DNA of 55,946 nucleotides from CAIVAT01 sp964455285 (GTDB taxonomy: Bacteria > Bacteroidota > Bacteroidia > Bacteroidales > FEN-979). The notes under the pieces are model-generated. The model saw only the letters and a program-made list of their open reading frames with translations. It was not told where the DNA came from and did no database searches. Each line of letters begins with the position of its first letter. Position 1 is the stretch's first letter. Where the stretch lies: contig CAYVVG010000020.1 of the NCBI GenBank assembly GCA_964455285.1, forward strand, positions 1 to 55,946, read 5' to 3'. Shown here in pieces: positions 33,756 through 42,443 of this stretch. The position numbers and the translations under genes were made by a program.

Positions 33756-36059
33756 ATGAACCTGAATCTCTTATTTCACCGCGAAGACGCAAAGACGCAA
33801 ATTAACCCCCTCCCTGTTTGGGGAGGGGAAGGCCGCAGGCCGGGGTGGGGTGTTCACCGCGAAGACGCGAAGACGCGAAGCATCCTGATTCTTTTTACCC
33901 TGCTGATCCTCCTGCCGGCTTCTCTTTTTGCCCAGCGCAGCAGCATGCGGTGGGCGCCCGAAGGGCACACCTATTACAAGATCGAAAAAGGGGAGATCGC
34001 TCGGTATGACCTTCCTGAGAACACCCCTTCCGTGGTGGTCACCAAACAGCAACTCACGCCGCCGGGCAGCGATAATCCACTGAAATTCAATTTTTTCGTT
34101 TTCTCTGCAGACCAGCAGAAGGTGCTCCTTTTCACCAATACCAAGCGGGTTTGGCGGCTCAACAGCAGAGGCGACTACTGGGTGCTCGACCGTTCGGCCG
34201 GTACGCTGACTCAACTGGGGAAGAGCCTCCCGGTTTCGTCGCTCATGTTCGCCAAACTTTCGCCCGACGGGAAGATGGCGGCATACGTAAGCGGGAACAA
34301 CCTGTACACCGAGGAACTGGCCACAGGGAAGATCACTCCCCTCACCACCGACGGTTCGGCGACGCTGATCAACGGCACCTTCGACTGGGTGTATGAAGAG
34401 GAATTTGCCTGCCGTGACGGGTTCCGCTGGAGCCCCGACAGCAAGACGATCGCTTACTGGCAACTGGATGCAGGTACGATCAAGAAGTTTTATATGATCA
34501 ACAACACCGACTCCATCTATTCGAAACCCATTCCCATCGAGTACCCCAAGGTGGGCGAGCCTCCTTCCGCCTGCCGGGTGGGAGTCGTGAAGGCCGGCGG
34601 TGGACGCACCACATGGATGGACATTCCCGGCGACCCGGTGCAGCACTACATCGTACGGATGGAATTCATCCCGGGTTCGGAACAATTGCTCATCCAGCAG
34701 CTGAACCGCAAACAGAACGTGAGCCGGTTGTACACAGCCGGGCTGAATGGAAAATCCAGATTGATCCAGGAAGAGAGCGATACCACCTGGGTCGACCTGT
34801 TCCAGCCCGGAAATACCTACGCCCTTGATTATACCAATAACTTCCTTTGGCTCAAGTCGATGAACAGCATCCTCTGGGTTTCGGAGAAGGACGGCTGGCG
34901 TCATTTTTACCAGGTACCCCTCGACGGGAAGCCCGAAAAACTGATCACGGCCGGGAACTTCGATGTGATCGATTACAAATACACCGACGAGAAAGAGGGG
35001 TACGTATATTACATGGCCTCCCCGGCAAATGCCACGCAGAAATACCTCTACCGTTCGCGGCTGAACGGAAAAGGCAGTCCGGAACTGCTCAGCCCCGCCC
35101 GGCTGAAGGGAACGCATGATTACTCCTTCTCAGCCGACGGGCTCTATGCCGTGCATACCTTCTCCAACCATTTCACGCAGCCCGGGCGTGAGATGATCAC
35201 CCTGGCCGGACACCAGCCCCTGACCGCGAAGGAGAGCATCCTGAACCGCCTTGATTCGCTGGAAAAGCCCGCCCATACGGAATTCTTCAGGGTAACCACC
35301 GCCGATGGCGTGGAGATGGACGGCTGGATGGTAAAGCCGAAGGATTTCGACCCCGCGAAGAAGTACCCGGTAGTCTTCTACGTTTATACCGAACCGGCCA
35401 GCACCACGGTGAACGACACATACGGAGCCGGGCTGAACGGGCTTTACGAAGGCAGCATGCGCGACGACGGGTACATCTATATTTCGCTCGACAACCGGGG
35501 CACCCCGGCGCCCAAAGGCAGGGCCTGGCGTCATTCCATCTACCGCCAGGTTGGTCAGAGGAATATCCACGACCAGGCCATGGCAGCCAAAGAGGTGCTG
35601 AAATGGGACTTTACCGACCCGGAAAGAGTGGCAGTCTGGGGGTGGAGCGGGGGCGGTTCGGCCACCTTGAACCTGATGTTCCAGTACCCGAAAATATACA
35701 AGACCGGGATCGCGATCGCCGCCGTAAGCAACCTGCTGACCTACGACAACATATACCAGGAACGGTACATGGGGTTGCCCCAGGAGAACCGGGATGACTT
35801 CGTGAACGGATCGCCCATCACTTACGCGAAGAACCTGGATGGGAACCTGCTGTTCATCCACGGCACCGGCGACGACAATGTCCATTACCAGAACGCCGAG
35901 ATGCTGATCGATGAACTGGTGAGGAACCAGAAACAATTCCGGGTCATGCCTTATCCCAACCGCACGCACGGCATCTCGGAAGGAGAGGGCACTTCACAGC
36001 ACCTGTCGAAGCTCTTCACCACCTACCTGAAGGAACATTGCCCGCCGGGGGGAAAATAG
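33756..36059 (+). CDS. S9B dipeptidyl peptidase IV-like, signal peptide preceded by a repeat insertion
   Basis: 767 aa from ATG 33756. The N-terminus reads MNLNLLF, then about 33 residues encoded by a composite repeat (HREDAKTQ ... GVHREDAKTR), then a normal signal core (SILILFTLLILLPASLFAQ). The rest is typical DPP IV: beta-propeller (about 80-510) and alpha/beta hydrolase domain (about 520-767) with Ser631 in GWSGGGSA, Asp in HGTGDDNVHYQ and His in NRTHGIS. It cleaves X-Pro or X-Ala dipeptides in the periplasm. No usual start codon lies between repeat and signal core, so the repeat must be translated if the gene is active. Confidence 0.92.
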   Translation: MNLNLLFHREDAKTQINPLPVWGGEGRRPGWGVHREDAKTRSILILFTLLILLPASLFAQRSSMRWAPEGHTYYKIEKGEIARYDLPENTPSVVVTKQQLTPPGSDNPLKFNFFVFSADQQKVLLFTNTKRVWRLNSRGDYWVLDRSAGTLTQLGKSLPVSSLMFAKLSPDGKMAAYVSGNNLYTEELATGKITPLTTDGSATLINGTFDWVYEEEFACRDGFRWSPDSKTIAYWQLDAGTIKKFYMINNTDSIYSKPIPIEYPKVGEPPSACRVGVVKAGGGRTTWMDIPGDPVQHYIVRMEFIPGSEQLLIQQLNRKQNVSRLYTAGLNGKSRLIQEESDTTWVDLFQPGNTYALDYTNNFLWLKSMNSILWVSEKDGWRHFYQVPLDGKPEKLITAGNFDVIDYKYTDEKEGYVYYMASPANATQKYLYRSRLNGKGSPELLSPARLKGTHDYSFSADGLYAVHTFSNHFTQPGREMITLAGHQPLTAKESILNRLDSLEKPAHTEFFRVTTADGVEMDGWMVKPKDFDPAKKYPVVFYVYTEPASTTVNDTYGAGLNGLYEGSMRDDGYIYISLDNRGTPAPKGRAWRHSIYRQVGQRNIHDQAMAAKEVLKWDFTDPERVAVWGWSGGGSATLNLMFQYPKIYKTGIAIAAVSNLLTYDNIYQERYMGLPQENRDDFVNGSPITYAKNLDGNLLFIHGTGDDNVHYQNAEMLIDELVRNQKQFRVMPYPNRTHGISEGEGTSQHLSKLFTTYLKEHCPPGGK
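33777..33880. repeat. Composite repeat inside the dipeptidyl peptidase coding region
   Basis: CACCGCGAAGACGCAAAGACG module, CCCCTCCCTGTTTGGGGAGG hairpin with GGCCGCAGGCCGG, then a second CACCGCGAAGACGCGAAGAC module. The frame stays open throughout, between the first 7 codons and the signal-peptide core. Confidence 0.88.
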
Positions 36060-36069
36060 TTTCGATTGC

Positions 36070-36100
36070 TTGAAAAATCCGTTTGTTTTCATTATTTTTG
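36070..36100 (+). promoter_or_regulatory. Promoter of the coiled-coil envelope protein gene
   Basis: TTG (36070-36072), 20-bp spacer, TATTTTTG (36093-36100): a good fit to the Bacteroidota -33/-7 consensus. It argues for translation from 36124 rather than the TTG at 36070. Confidence 0.6.
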
Positions 36101-36123
36101 TAGGAATACAAAAACCTACTGCC

Positions 36124-37068
36124 ATGATAACCAATGTGATGAAATCCAGGAAACGAGACCTTGGGGGAATGGTGTTTCTGCTGGTGACCCTGCTTTTATT
36201 CCCCTTTGCCCTCCGGGCCCAGGAACCCATCCGGGTCACCCTGCAGCAAATCCTGCTATCGAGGGGCAACCAACCGGCTTACATGGTCACCATCCCCGAA
36301 TGTGATCCGGCCCATGTGGTCAAATCGTGGAAAAGCCTGATCCGGCAGAACACCAAATCAAAAGTTGTGAACGAGGGCAATGAGATTGTCATCCGGGGAA
36401 CTTCGATCCAGGCGATCAGCGATCGTGCATTTACCATTTACAGCCTGGTTATCAACCGATTCCCTTCGCTCGACCTGTATGCCGCTTTCGAGCTCGACAG
36501 CAACCGGTTCTTCGCTGCGCAAGATACGGCAAACAACATCCAGGTGGCGAAAACCCACAGCGAGATCCGGCATTTTCTCAGGGATTTTGCCATTTCCGAA
36601 TACCGGTTCGTGGTGAATCAGCAGGTGGATAAAGAAAAGAAGCATATGGATCTGCTGAAATCGAAGTTTGAGGATATGTCGGACCAGGTCGAGAAATTGA
36701 ACAAGAAGATCGCTTCAAACGAACAGGGCATCCGGAACACGGAGGATAACATTGCCGGGACCGTCCGTGAAAATGAACGGAAGATGGCTGAGATCGACAG
36801 TAAGAAGGCGGCCATCTCTGCCATCAAGGATCCGGAATTACTCAAGGAGGGGAAGAGTCAGCTCCGGTCGGCGGAAAAGGAAAAGCGGTCAATCGAGAAG
36901 GAACTGGAGTCGGCCCGGAAGAAGATCGTCGGATACCAGGCAGATATTGAACGGTATAAAAGAGACATTGAAGACATTGTCCGCCGGCAGGACCTGAAAA
37001 AAGGCGAACTGCGCACGCAGGAAGAGACCGTCGACAGGCTGATCAGGCAACTGGAGGGGATCAGATAG
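36124..37068 (+). CDS. Exported coiled-coil protein, unknown function
   Basis: 314 aa from ATG 36124 (ATG 36139 is also possible). Signal peptide GMVFLLVTLLLFPFALRAQ. The N-terminal domain (about 35-165) is alpha/beta (IVIRGTSIQAISDRAFTIY, EIRHFLRDFAISEYRFVV), and the rest (about 170-314) is an almost continuous charged coiled coil (KKHMDLLKSKFEDMSDQVEK ... SIEKELESARKKIVG). I do not recognise a named family; Bacteroidota have similar uncharacterised proteins. A periplasmic structural or tethering role would be a guess. Confidence 0.8.
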   Translation: MITNVMKSRKRDLGGMVFLLVTLLLFPFALRAQEPIRVTLQQILLSRGNQPAYMVTIPECDPAHVVKSWKSLIRQNTKSKVVNEGNEIVIRGTSIQAISDRAFTIYSLVINRFPSLDLYAAFELDSNRFFAAQDTANNIQVAKTHSEIRHFLRDFAISEYRFVVNQQVDKEKKHMDLLKSKFEDMSDQVEKLNKKIASNEQGIRNTEDNIAGTVRENERKMAEIDSKKAAISAIKDPELLKEGKSQLRSAEKEKRSIEKELESARKKIVGYQADIERYKRDIEDIVRRQDLKKGELRTQEETVDRLIRQLEGIR

Positions 37069-37096
37069 CCCGGGAAGGAGACTGTTTCCCGCTTGA

Positions 37097-38056
37097 TTAT
37101 GGCGGCGGGGGAGATGTTGCCAGCGAAAACTTGTACCAGGTCTTAACGGTTTTCGCCGGCGGCTGTCCGCCTTCGCCCCCCGGCGGGTTGTCGTTGTTCC
37201 CCCCGGGTCGTCCTCCCGGGCGGCCTCCGCCGCTTCCCCGGTCCATCGCGGGGTTCATGCCGCCACCCATACCTTCGCCCTGACCCGGTCCGCCCCCCGG
37301 GCCTCCTCCGGGCCGCATCTCCCCCCGGGGGTCGCCTTCACTGCCCGCCGATCCGCTGACTTCGACCCCAAACCCGAAAGCGAGCGCTTTCGCCGTCCAG
37401 GGATCCGACGGGGATGCCTTCAGGGGAATACAGCCTTCGATCACCAGCCCGCCCAGCGAATCTATCGCCATGGCCGCCCGGAATCCGGTGTCGGGACCGG
37501 GAACGGGGATCGTCTCATTATATCCGGCAGTGAATCCCGACAGCACCAACCGGCCTGTGAGCGGTCGGTTGCTGTTTGTTCGTTTTACGCCTTTTCCGCC
37601 GGCCGTGGTCCCGCCTTTTCCCGGGGGATTGCCCCAGAACCCCGGATGCCCGCCGATGGCAGACGGATCTCCGGTTGGCGGTCCGCCGGGTCTGACCGGG
37701 ATGGCAGAAAGGTGCAATGAACAGGATTCCTTTTTCTTGCCCGTTGCATCGATCCAGACGGTGATGCCTTTACGCAGGACCGTCATCATCGAAGACTCGT
37801 CCGCCATCTGGAGGCAGAAATAGATGTGATTGCTGTCGTTGGCAACGGCGTACATGGTCTGCGCTTCGCTGCTGATGTAAAACAGGCCTGAGGGCCAATC
37901 TCCGCAAAGGCCATCGATCAGGATATCATGTGTAAAAAAAGACCTGGAGCCCTTTTTCCCTTCGCCGGGACCGGCGGAGGAGTTTCCCGTCACCGGTATG
38001 CCCGGAATCAACAGGGTCGCTGCAACAAACAGGGCAAGACGTGCAAATTTCTTCAT
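37097..38056 (-). CDS. Exported protein with CBM9-like region and Gly/Pro-rich tail
   Basis: 319 aa. Signal peptide (FARLALFVAATLLIPGIPVTG). Residues about 35-125 (DILIDGLCGDWPSGLFYI, YAVANDSNHIYFCLQMADES, ITVWIDATGKKK) resemble the CBM9/DOMON-like fold found in secreted Bacteroidota proteins. The region about 225-300 is low-complexity GGGPGGGPGQGEGMGGG-type, followed by KTVKTWYKFSLAT at the end. Function unknown. The next gene upstream on the same strand is a pseudogene. Confidence 0.7.
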   Translation of the reverse strand: MKKFARLALFVAATLLIPGIPVTGNSSAGPGEGKKGSRSFFTHDILIDGLCGDWPSGLFYISSEAQTMYAVANDSNHIYFCLQMADESSMMTVLRKGITVWIDATGKKKESCSLHLSAIPVRPGGPPTGDPSAIGGHPGFWGNPPGKGGTTAGGKGVKRTNSNRPLTGRLVLSGFTAGYNETIPVPGPDTGFRAAMAIDSLGGLVIEGCIPLKASPSDPWTAKALAFGFGVEVSGSAGSEGDPRGEMRPGGGPGGGPGQGEGMGGGMNPAMDRGSGGGRPGGRPGGNNDNPPGGEGGQPPAKTVKTWYKFSLATSPPPP

Positions 38057-38189
38057 GGATTAAATTCTGAGCTTGATATATAAACTGCCGGATGGAAAAT
38101 TATTGCAAGGATCTGTCCGATCCATCACGAAAATCGGCGATGCGGTAAAATTTACCGGTGAACATTCAATGATGTATAGAGGTTCATCG

Positions 38190-38521
38190 TCACTCCGGGG
38201 GTATGGCCTTCCACCGCTTGTGCGACCACAGCCAGCAGGAAGGATTTTCCCGGATCGACTTCTCCAGTAACCGTACATATTCTTCCAGGATTCCGTCGGG
38301 ATCGGTGCCGGCTGTCTCTTCCCTGATCGTGATGAATTCCACCTCATAGCGGCCACGTCCGGTTTTCCTGATTGCAGGAAAGAGAACTGCTTGCAGATGC
38401 GCCGGTATCCCAGGATATGGTACAGGACAACAAAGCCCGCATCCGACAAAAGATAGAAAACCCTAAGCGGCAGCAGCGAAAGCAGATAGAAGGGGGAAAA
38501 CTTTAACCGGCTAAAGATCAT
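38190..38521 (-). pseudogene. LpxL/HtrB-like lipid A acyltransferase remnant, internal deletion
   Basis: The first 41 codons read MIFSRLKFSPFYLLSLLPLR ... VLYHILGYRR, the usual N-terminus of Bacteroidota lauroyl-type acyltransferases. A second frame starting around 38398 reads AVLFPAIRKTGRGRYEVEFI ... GILEEYVRLLEKSIRENP and ends WLWSHKRWKAIPPE-stop (38190-38192), the family C-terminus. About 180 residues between these parts, including the HxxxxD catalytic motif, are missing, and the two parts are out of frame. The gene is therefore a decayed copy with an internal deletion; a functional paralogue must exist elsewhere if the pathway is active. Confidence 0.85.
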
Positions 38522-38609
38522 CCGAGCAAATTATGTACCGTCGGGCGGGTGGCATCCGGGATACAAAAGTACATAATGTGGAGAAACGCAGGAAGGGGAT
38601 GAGCCCCGG

Positions 38610-38641
38610 TTTGGCCATGTAAAAATTATTATTTAGATTTG
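38610..38641 (+). promoter_or_regulatory. Promoter of the superoxide dismutase gene
   Basis: TTTG (38610-38613), 20-bp spacer, TAGATTTG (38634-38641): strong match to the Bacteroidota consensus, 45 bp before the ATG at 38687. Confidence 0.65.
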
Positions 38642-38686
38642 TACCAAATTAAAATAGATAACCAGTCAAACAGCACATCATCCAAT

Positions 38687-39724
38687 ATGAATCCGATGAA
38701 AACCCGTCATTCATTCGTTTCCGTTCTTTTTGCCATCCTCTTTTCGGTTGCGGCCCAGTCACTGGCCGCTCAATCCTACCCGTTCGAGTTGCCGAAACTG
38801 CCTTATGCATACAGTGCTCTCGAGCCATTCATCGACGCAGCAACCATGGAGATCCACTATTCGAAGCACCATGCGGCTTACGTGAAAAACCTGAATGCTG
38901 CGCTGAAAGGCACCGGGGATGAAAAATATCCGATGGAGGAACTGTTGCTCTATGCCGGTGAATTCTCCGACGCCGTACGCAACAATGCCGGAGGGCATTA
39001 CAACCATACTTTTTTCTGGGACATCCTCGGGCCGGGCCACCCTTTCGATCCGGGCAGTGAGATCGGAAAAGCCGTGACAGAGGCATTCGGTTCAGCCGAC
39101 AGTCTGCGCAACGAACTCTACCGGGCGGGACTGGGTCGCTTCGGATCGGGCTGGGCATGGCTGATCGTCACCCCTGCACGAAAGCTGGCCGTATGTTCCA
39201 CCCCGAACCAGGACAACCCCGTCATGGATGTTTCAACGGTCCGCGGGATTCCCGTGCTGGGCATCGATGTGTGGGAGCACGCCTATTACCTGAAGTACCA
39301 GAACAAGCGCGCCGATTACCTGAATGCCATTTTTTCGGTGGTCAACTGGTCGGAGGTCAACCAGAGGTACATGGCAGCCTTATCAGCTCCCTTGCTGGTG
39401 ACCCTCGAAAGGGAGACCTGGGCGGAGCTGGCCACGTTTCACGGGGTGATGGCACAAACGTATCATCCTTCGGAGGAGGGCAACCTGGAACCGATCCGGC
39501 AGCGGTCGGGTGAATTTTTAGAGAAAGCCATGGCGCTTGAGAGGGGGAACGTTCCAACATCCTTCGACACCCCGGATATCCGGAAGGCGATGCGTGAGCT
39601 GGTGGCCGGTGGCACCGAGCTTGACCGGATGGTGGCGAACCGGGAGGGGGACCAGGCTTTAGCGGCCAGGCTGGAATCGTTGCATGAAGTTTTTCACCGG
39701 ATCCAGGGTTTATGCCGCCATTGA
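38687..39724 (+). CDS. Exported Fe/Mn superoxide dismutase with C-terminal helical extension
   Basis: 345 aa from ATG 38687 (ATG 38696 also possible). Signal peptide (FVSVLFAILFSVAAQSLAAQ). Residues about 28-225 are a full Fe/Mn SOD: metal ligands in EIHYSKHHAAYV, GGHYNHTFFW and GIDVWEHAYYLKYQ. It dismutes superoxide, here in the periplasm or outside, which is unusual for this class. Residues about 230-345 are an extra helical domain (LERETWAELATFHGVMAQTY ... ARLESLHEVFHRIQGLCRH) that I do not recognise; a four-helix bundle is likely from pattern. It converges on the dikinase-like gene with 15 bp between stops. Confidence 0.9.
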   Translation: MNPMKTRHSFVSVLFAILFSVAAQSLAAQSYPFELPKLPYAYSALEPFIDAATMEIHYSKHHAAYVKNLNAALKGTGDEKYPMEELLLYAGEFSDAVRNNAGGHYNHTFFWDILGPGHPFDPGSEIGKAVTEAFGSADSLRNELYRAGLGRFGSGWAWLIVTPARKLAVCSTPNQDNPVMDVSTVRGIPVLGIDVWEHAYYLKYQNKRADYLNAIFSVVNWSEVNQRYMAALSAPLLVTLERETWAELATFHGVMAQTYHPSEEGNLEPIRQRSGEFLEKAMALERGNVPTSFDTPDIRKAMRELVAGGTELDRMVANREGDQALAARLESLHEVFHRIQGLCRH

Positions 39725-39739
39725 CCCTGTCGGGGTGGG

Positions 39740-42409
39740 TCAGCCTTCCGCCTCCCCGGGTAGGGGTACCCGCATCTCTCCGCAGATCGTCTTCAACTTG
39801 TCCAGCGACCAGGACTGATCGTAGTGAAAGAGTTTGCCGTATGGCTGCCGTAAAGTCTTGACCAGTAATAAGGTATCCCGGTCATATCCCGAAACCAGCA
39901 GCGACTCAACCTCGCTCCACCCAGGAGCCGTCATCTTCAGCGGGATAAAGATCTCATAGTCCATGGCCGGCAAGGTGACCGTCTGAAGGTCATCGGTGAG
40001 GATTCGGTTCCGGGTGCGGCTCAGATGCCGCTCGCCGAACTCATACAGCACCTGCATGTACTTTTCGAAAAGGATATATTCGTTCAGCATGAACACGATC
40101 GCTCCGGCATCGAAGTGCTTCCAGAACGAGACGGGATGCATCTGACCGAGAAACCTGCCCAGCATGAATGCCCCGGCAGTGAATCCGCTCAGCTTCTCCT
40201 TCCTGCAGATCCGTATGATGCTGGTAAAAAAGAGGACCCTCCGGTCGACCGTCAGCAGACTGTATATCTTGTGCTGATCGTTGTGCGATCCGAGACCGCT
40301 TTTCAGGATTTCGGTCGAATAGTAATCGTGGTGGGCATCAAACCAGCCATTGACAAACTCCAACGCTTTATGAGGATCATGATCGTAGTCGTTGCGGATC
40401 AGCTTGACCAGGTCGCCGAGGGTCATCGCCTCCTCCGATCTGAGGGTCGACAGGATCTCCTGGTAGGCATGATACGCCTGCGCCATGTTGATAAACACCT
40501 TCTCCTCTTTGGGCTCCATGTCGAGTTTCTGCCCCTCCAGGTATTTCTGGAACCGCGCGGGCTTGTACGAAGCTTCCCCGAGGTAGATGCAATGATGCTT
40601 GCTCGAGACAGTGATCCACGACCCCTCGGTGATCACCAGCCCGTCGTCGTTTACCAGGACGTTGTCCCTCAGATCCATATGATGGTTCCTCAGGTTGATG
40701 AAGGCCGGGATGCCGTATCCCAGGCAGGCAGTCACCACATGGATCGCCAGCGGGTTCATGCTCAGAATGGCGTCGAGCTCGCCCATGAAAATGGTCTCAG
40801 AGGGGATGAACTGCTCCTGGCACAAGCACACCTTCTCTCCTTTCTTCTTGGCTTCCAATGCTTTGGTCATTGAAAAGAAAATGCGGGCCGTTACCGCCGA
40901 ACGGGGAAGCACCGAAATCCCGGAACCGAAAAAGGTCAGGTTCTTCAATGAATTGTCGTCGATCCGTTCCGAAAATATCTGCCGCAGGTGGTAGGGGCGG
41001 ATCAGCTGGATCACGTTCTTTTTGGTGATCACCTTTTTCCGGTACAGGTCGATCGCCGTAAGGAGGGTTGAACGGCCGGTGAGTTCCGACATGTTCAATT
41101 GCAGGATCGAGAAAAGGGATGCTCCTTCGAAGGACTCCACGGCAAATTCGATCGTGGCCGGCGACTTCAGTTTCACCTCCAGCCGGGGCAGCATCGGGCT
41201 GAAATGGTAAATGGCAGGGAATTCGTCGCGGATCTCCTCCCGGTCGAAATACTCCTGCTGGTCGGCCCGCACAGTGCCGGTCATGATCTCCTCGCCAAAG
41301 ATCTCCCTGACACTCTCGATCTGCATTCCCAGGCCCGTCCGGGGATGGCGGCTGTAAAGCACCCCGGGATAGGATTCCCGGTTGCGGACCGTCATCACCA
41401 TCTTCTGCAGGATCAGCGACGGGAAGGTGGCGTGCCCCCGCTGAAAGGTGTAGATCAGGTCCTGGTTGCGGGTGAAAAAGCCGTGAGCCACCCGCATGAA
41501 CATCCGGGCCTGGTACATGGCATCGTAGAGGATCTGCTCGTCGATGCGCCGGATCCGGTTAAAAAGCTTATCAATCCGATCTTCGATGTCCCCCTCGGCA
41601 CATCCGCAGCCGGCGTTCACCGTGCGGTAGAATTCCTGGTCGCCGCCCAGGATCTGGCAGACCGATTGCAGGTTGTTCAGGTAGATCTTGTTGGCGACGT
41701 CTTTCCCGTATCGTTGTCCGAGTGACCGGTAGACCAGTTTTGTCACCCCGACATTCAGGTAGGTCGGCATCAGGCCGGGAATATAATAGGGAGTGGCCGA
41801 TCGCATGGCGAAGACCAATCCCCGGTCGGGGTCGCCCAGGATGTCGCCCGTCATCCGCTCGAGATTGGCAATGGCATCGCCGAGACACGCCTCTCTCTCC
41901 CGGGCGCTGAGCTGGTAAGAATGCGATGTCAGCACGCAGAAATCCGGAACCGGGTACCCTTCCCGGTACAGGTCAAGCAGCACCTTTCCCTTCTGGCTGA
42001 GCAGGTTCTCATCATACGGATGACGCGTATAGGCGGGCACGACCGACTCATTCTCCACGAACGAGGCGTTCCCGAAACGGGCAGCCAGCCCTTCGCGGTA
42101 CGCCGACGCGATGCGCTCCTTTTCCCCGGCCGCCAGGGGCTCCCCCGAAAAGGCATCCAGTACAAACCGAAGGTACCTGGCAGCTTCCGTTCGGTCATAA
42201 CGGATCAGGATCATGACATCCAGGGGGTCCAGGGGCACCTTTTTCGGCCGGCCATCGACCGGATCCGTGAACTCCAGCTCCGCCTCGGGAAAGGGAATGC
42301 TCCCTTCGGGGGCCACCGGCAAGGGCTCTTCCCCAAGGACCTGCCTGACAGCGAAATAGTTAGGATAAAATGCCCGCAGGCGGTAAGCGGCAACAGGTTC
42401 CTTGTGCAT
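39740..42409 (-). CDS. PPDK/PEP synthase-like dikinase lacking the PEP-binding barrel
   Basis: 889 aa from ATG 42409, chosen because a -7 element sits just upstream and the longer frame overlaps the next gene. Residues about 150-400 resemble the PPDK ATP-grasp domain (KGKVLLDLYREGYPVPDFCV, FAMRSATPYYIPGLMPTYLN, VLYSRHPRTGLG). Residues about 490-620 resemble the swivel phosphohistidine domain, with His557 in PLAIHVVTACLGYGIPAF at the phosphocarrier position. The C-terminal third (about 640-889) shows no TIM-barrel PEP/pyruvate motifs and looks novel and helical. It may phosphorylate another acceptor, as rifampin phosphotransferase does with the same ATP and His domains. Substrate unknown. Confidence 0.75.
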   Translation of the reverse strand: MHKEPVAAYRLRAFYPNYFAVRQVLGEEPLPVAPEGSIPFPEAELEFTDPVDGRPKKVPLDPLDVMILIRYDRTEAARYLRFVLDAFSGEPLAAGEKERIASAYREGLAARFGNASFVENESVVPAYTRHPYDENLLSQKGKVLLDLYREGYPVPDFCVLTSHSYQLSAREREACLGDAIANLERMTGDILGDPDRGLVFAMRSATPYYIPGLMPTYLNVGVTKLVYRSLGQRYGKDVANKIYLNNLQSVCQILGGDQEFYRTVNAGCGCAEGDIEDRIDKLFNRIRRIDEQILYDAMYQARMFMRVAHGFFTRNQDLIYTFQRGHATFPSLILQKMVMTVRNRESYPGVLYSRHPRTGLGMQIESVREIFGEEIMTGTVRADQQEYFDREEIRDEFPAIYHFSPMLPRLEVKLKSPATIEFAVESFEGASLFSILQLNMSELTGRSTLLTAIDLYRKKVITKKNVIQLIRPYHLRQIFSERIDDNSLKNLTFFGSGISVLPRSAVTARIFFSMTKALEAKKKGEKVCLCQEQFIPSETIFMGELDAILSMNPLAIHVVTACLGYGIPAFINLRNHHMDLRDNVLVNDDGLVITEGSWITVSSKHHCIYLGEASYKPARFQKYLEGQKLDMEPKEEKVFINMAQAYHAYQEILSTLRSEEAMTLGDLVKLIRNDYDHDPHKALEFVNGWFDAHHDYYSTEILKSGLGSHNDQHKIYSLLTVDRRVLFFTSIIRICRKEKLSGFTAGAFMLGRFLGQMHPVSFWKHFDAGAIVFMLNEYILFEKYMQVLYEFGERHLSRTRNRILTDDLQTVTLPAMDYEIFIPLKMTAPGWSEVESLLVSGYDRDTLLLVKTLRQPYGKLFHYDQSWSLDKLKTICGEMRVPLPGEAEG

Positions 42410-42429
42410 CGAAGAGGAGGTTAGATCCA

Positions 42430-42437
42430 CAAAAATA
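42430..42437 (-). promoter_or_regulatory. -7 element for the dikinase-like gene
   Basis: Minus-strand TATTTTTG fits TANNTTTG, 20 bp before the ATG at 42409, between it and the hydrolase stop at 42444. No well-placed -33 element. Confidence 0.45.
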
Positions 42438-42443
42438 ACAATT

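Noticed and set aside
38060..38521. Intact 153-aa hypothetical protein.
   Set aside because: Only the first 41 residues look coding in this frame; the rest matches an LpxL C-terminus in another frame, so it is treated as a pseudogene.
39724..39760. Terminator hairpin TGACCC/GGGTCA between the SOD and dikinase genes.
   Set aside because: Six-base stem with no following T run; too weak to call.
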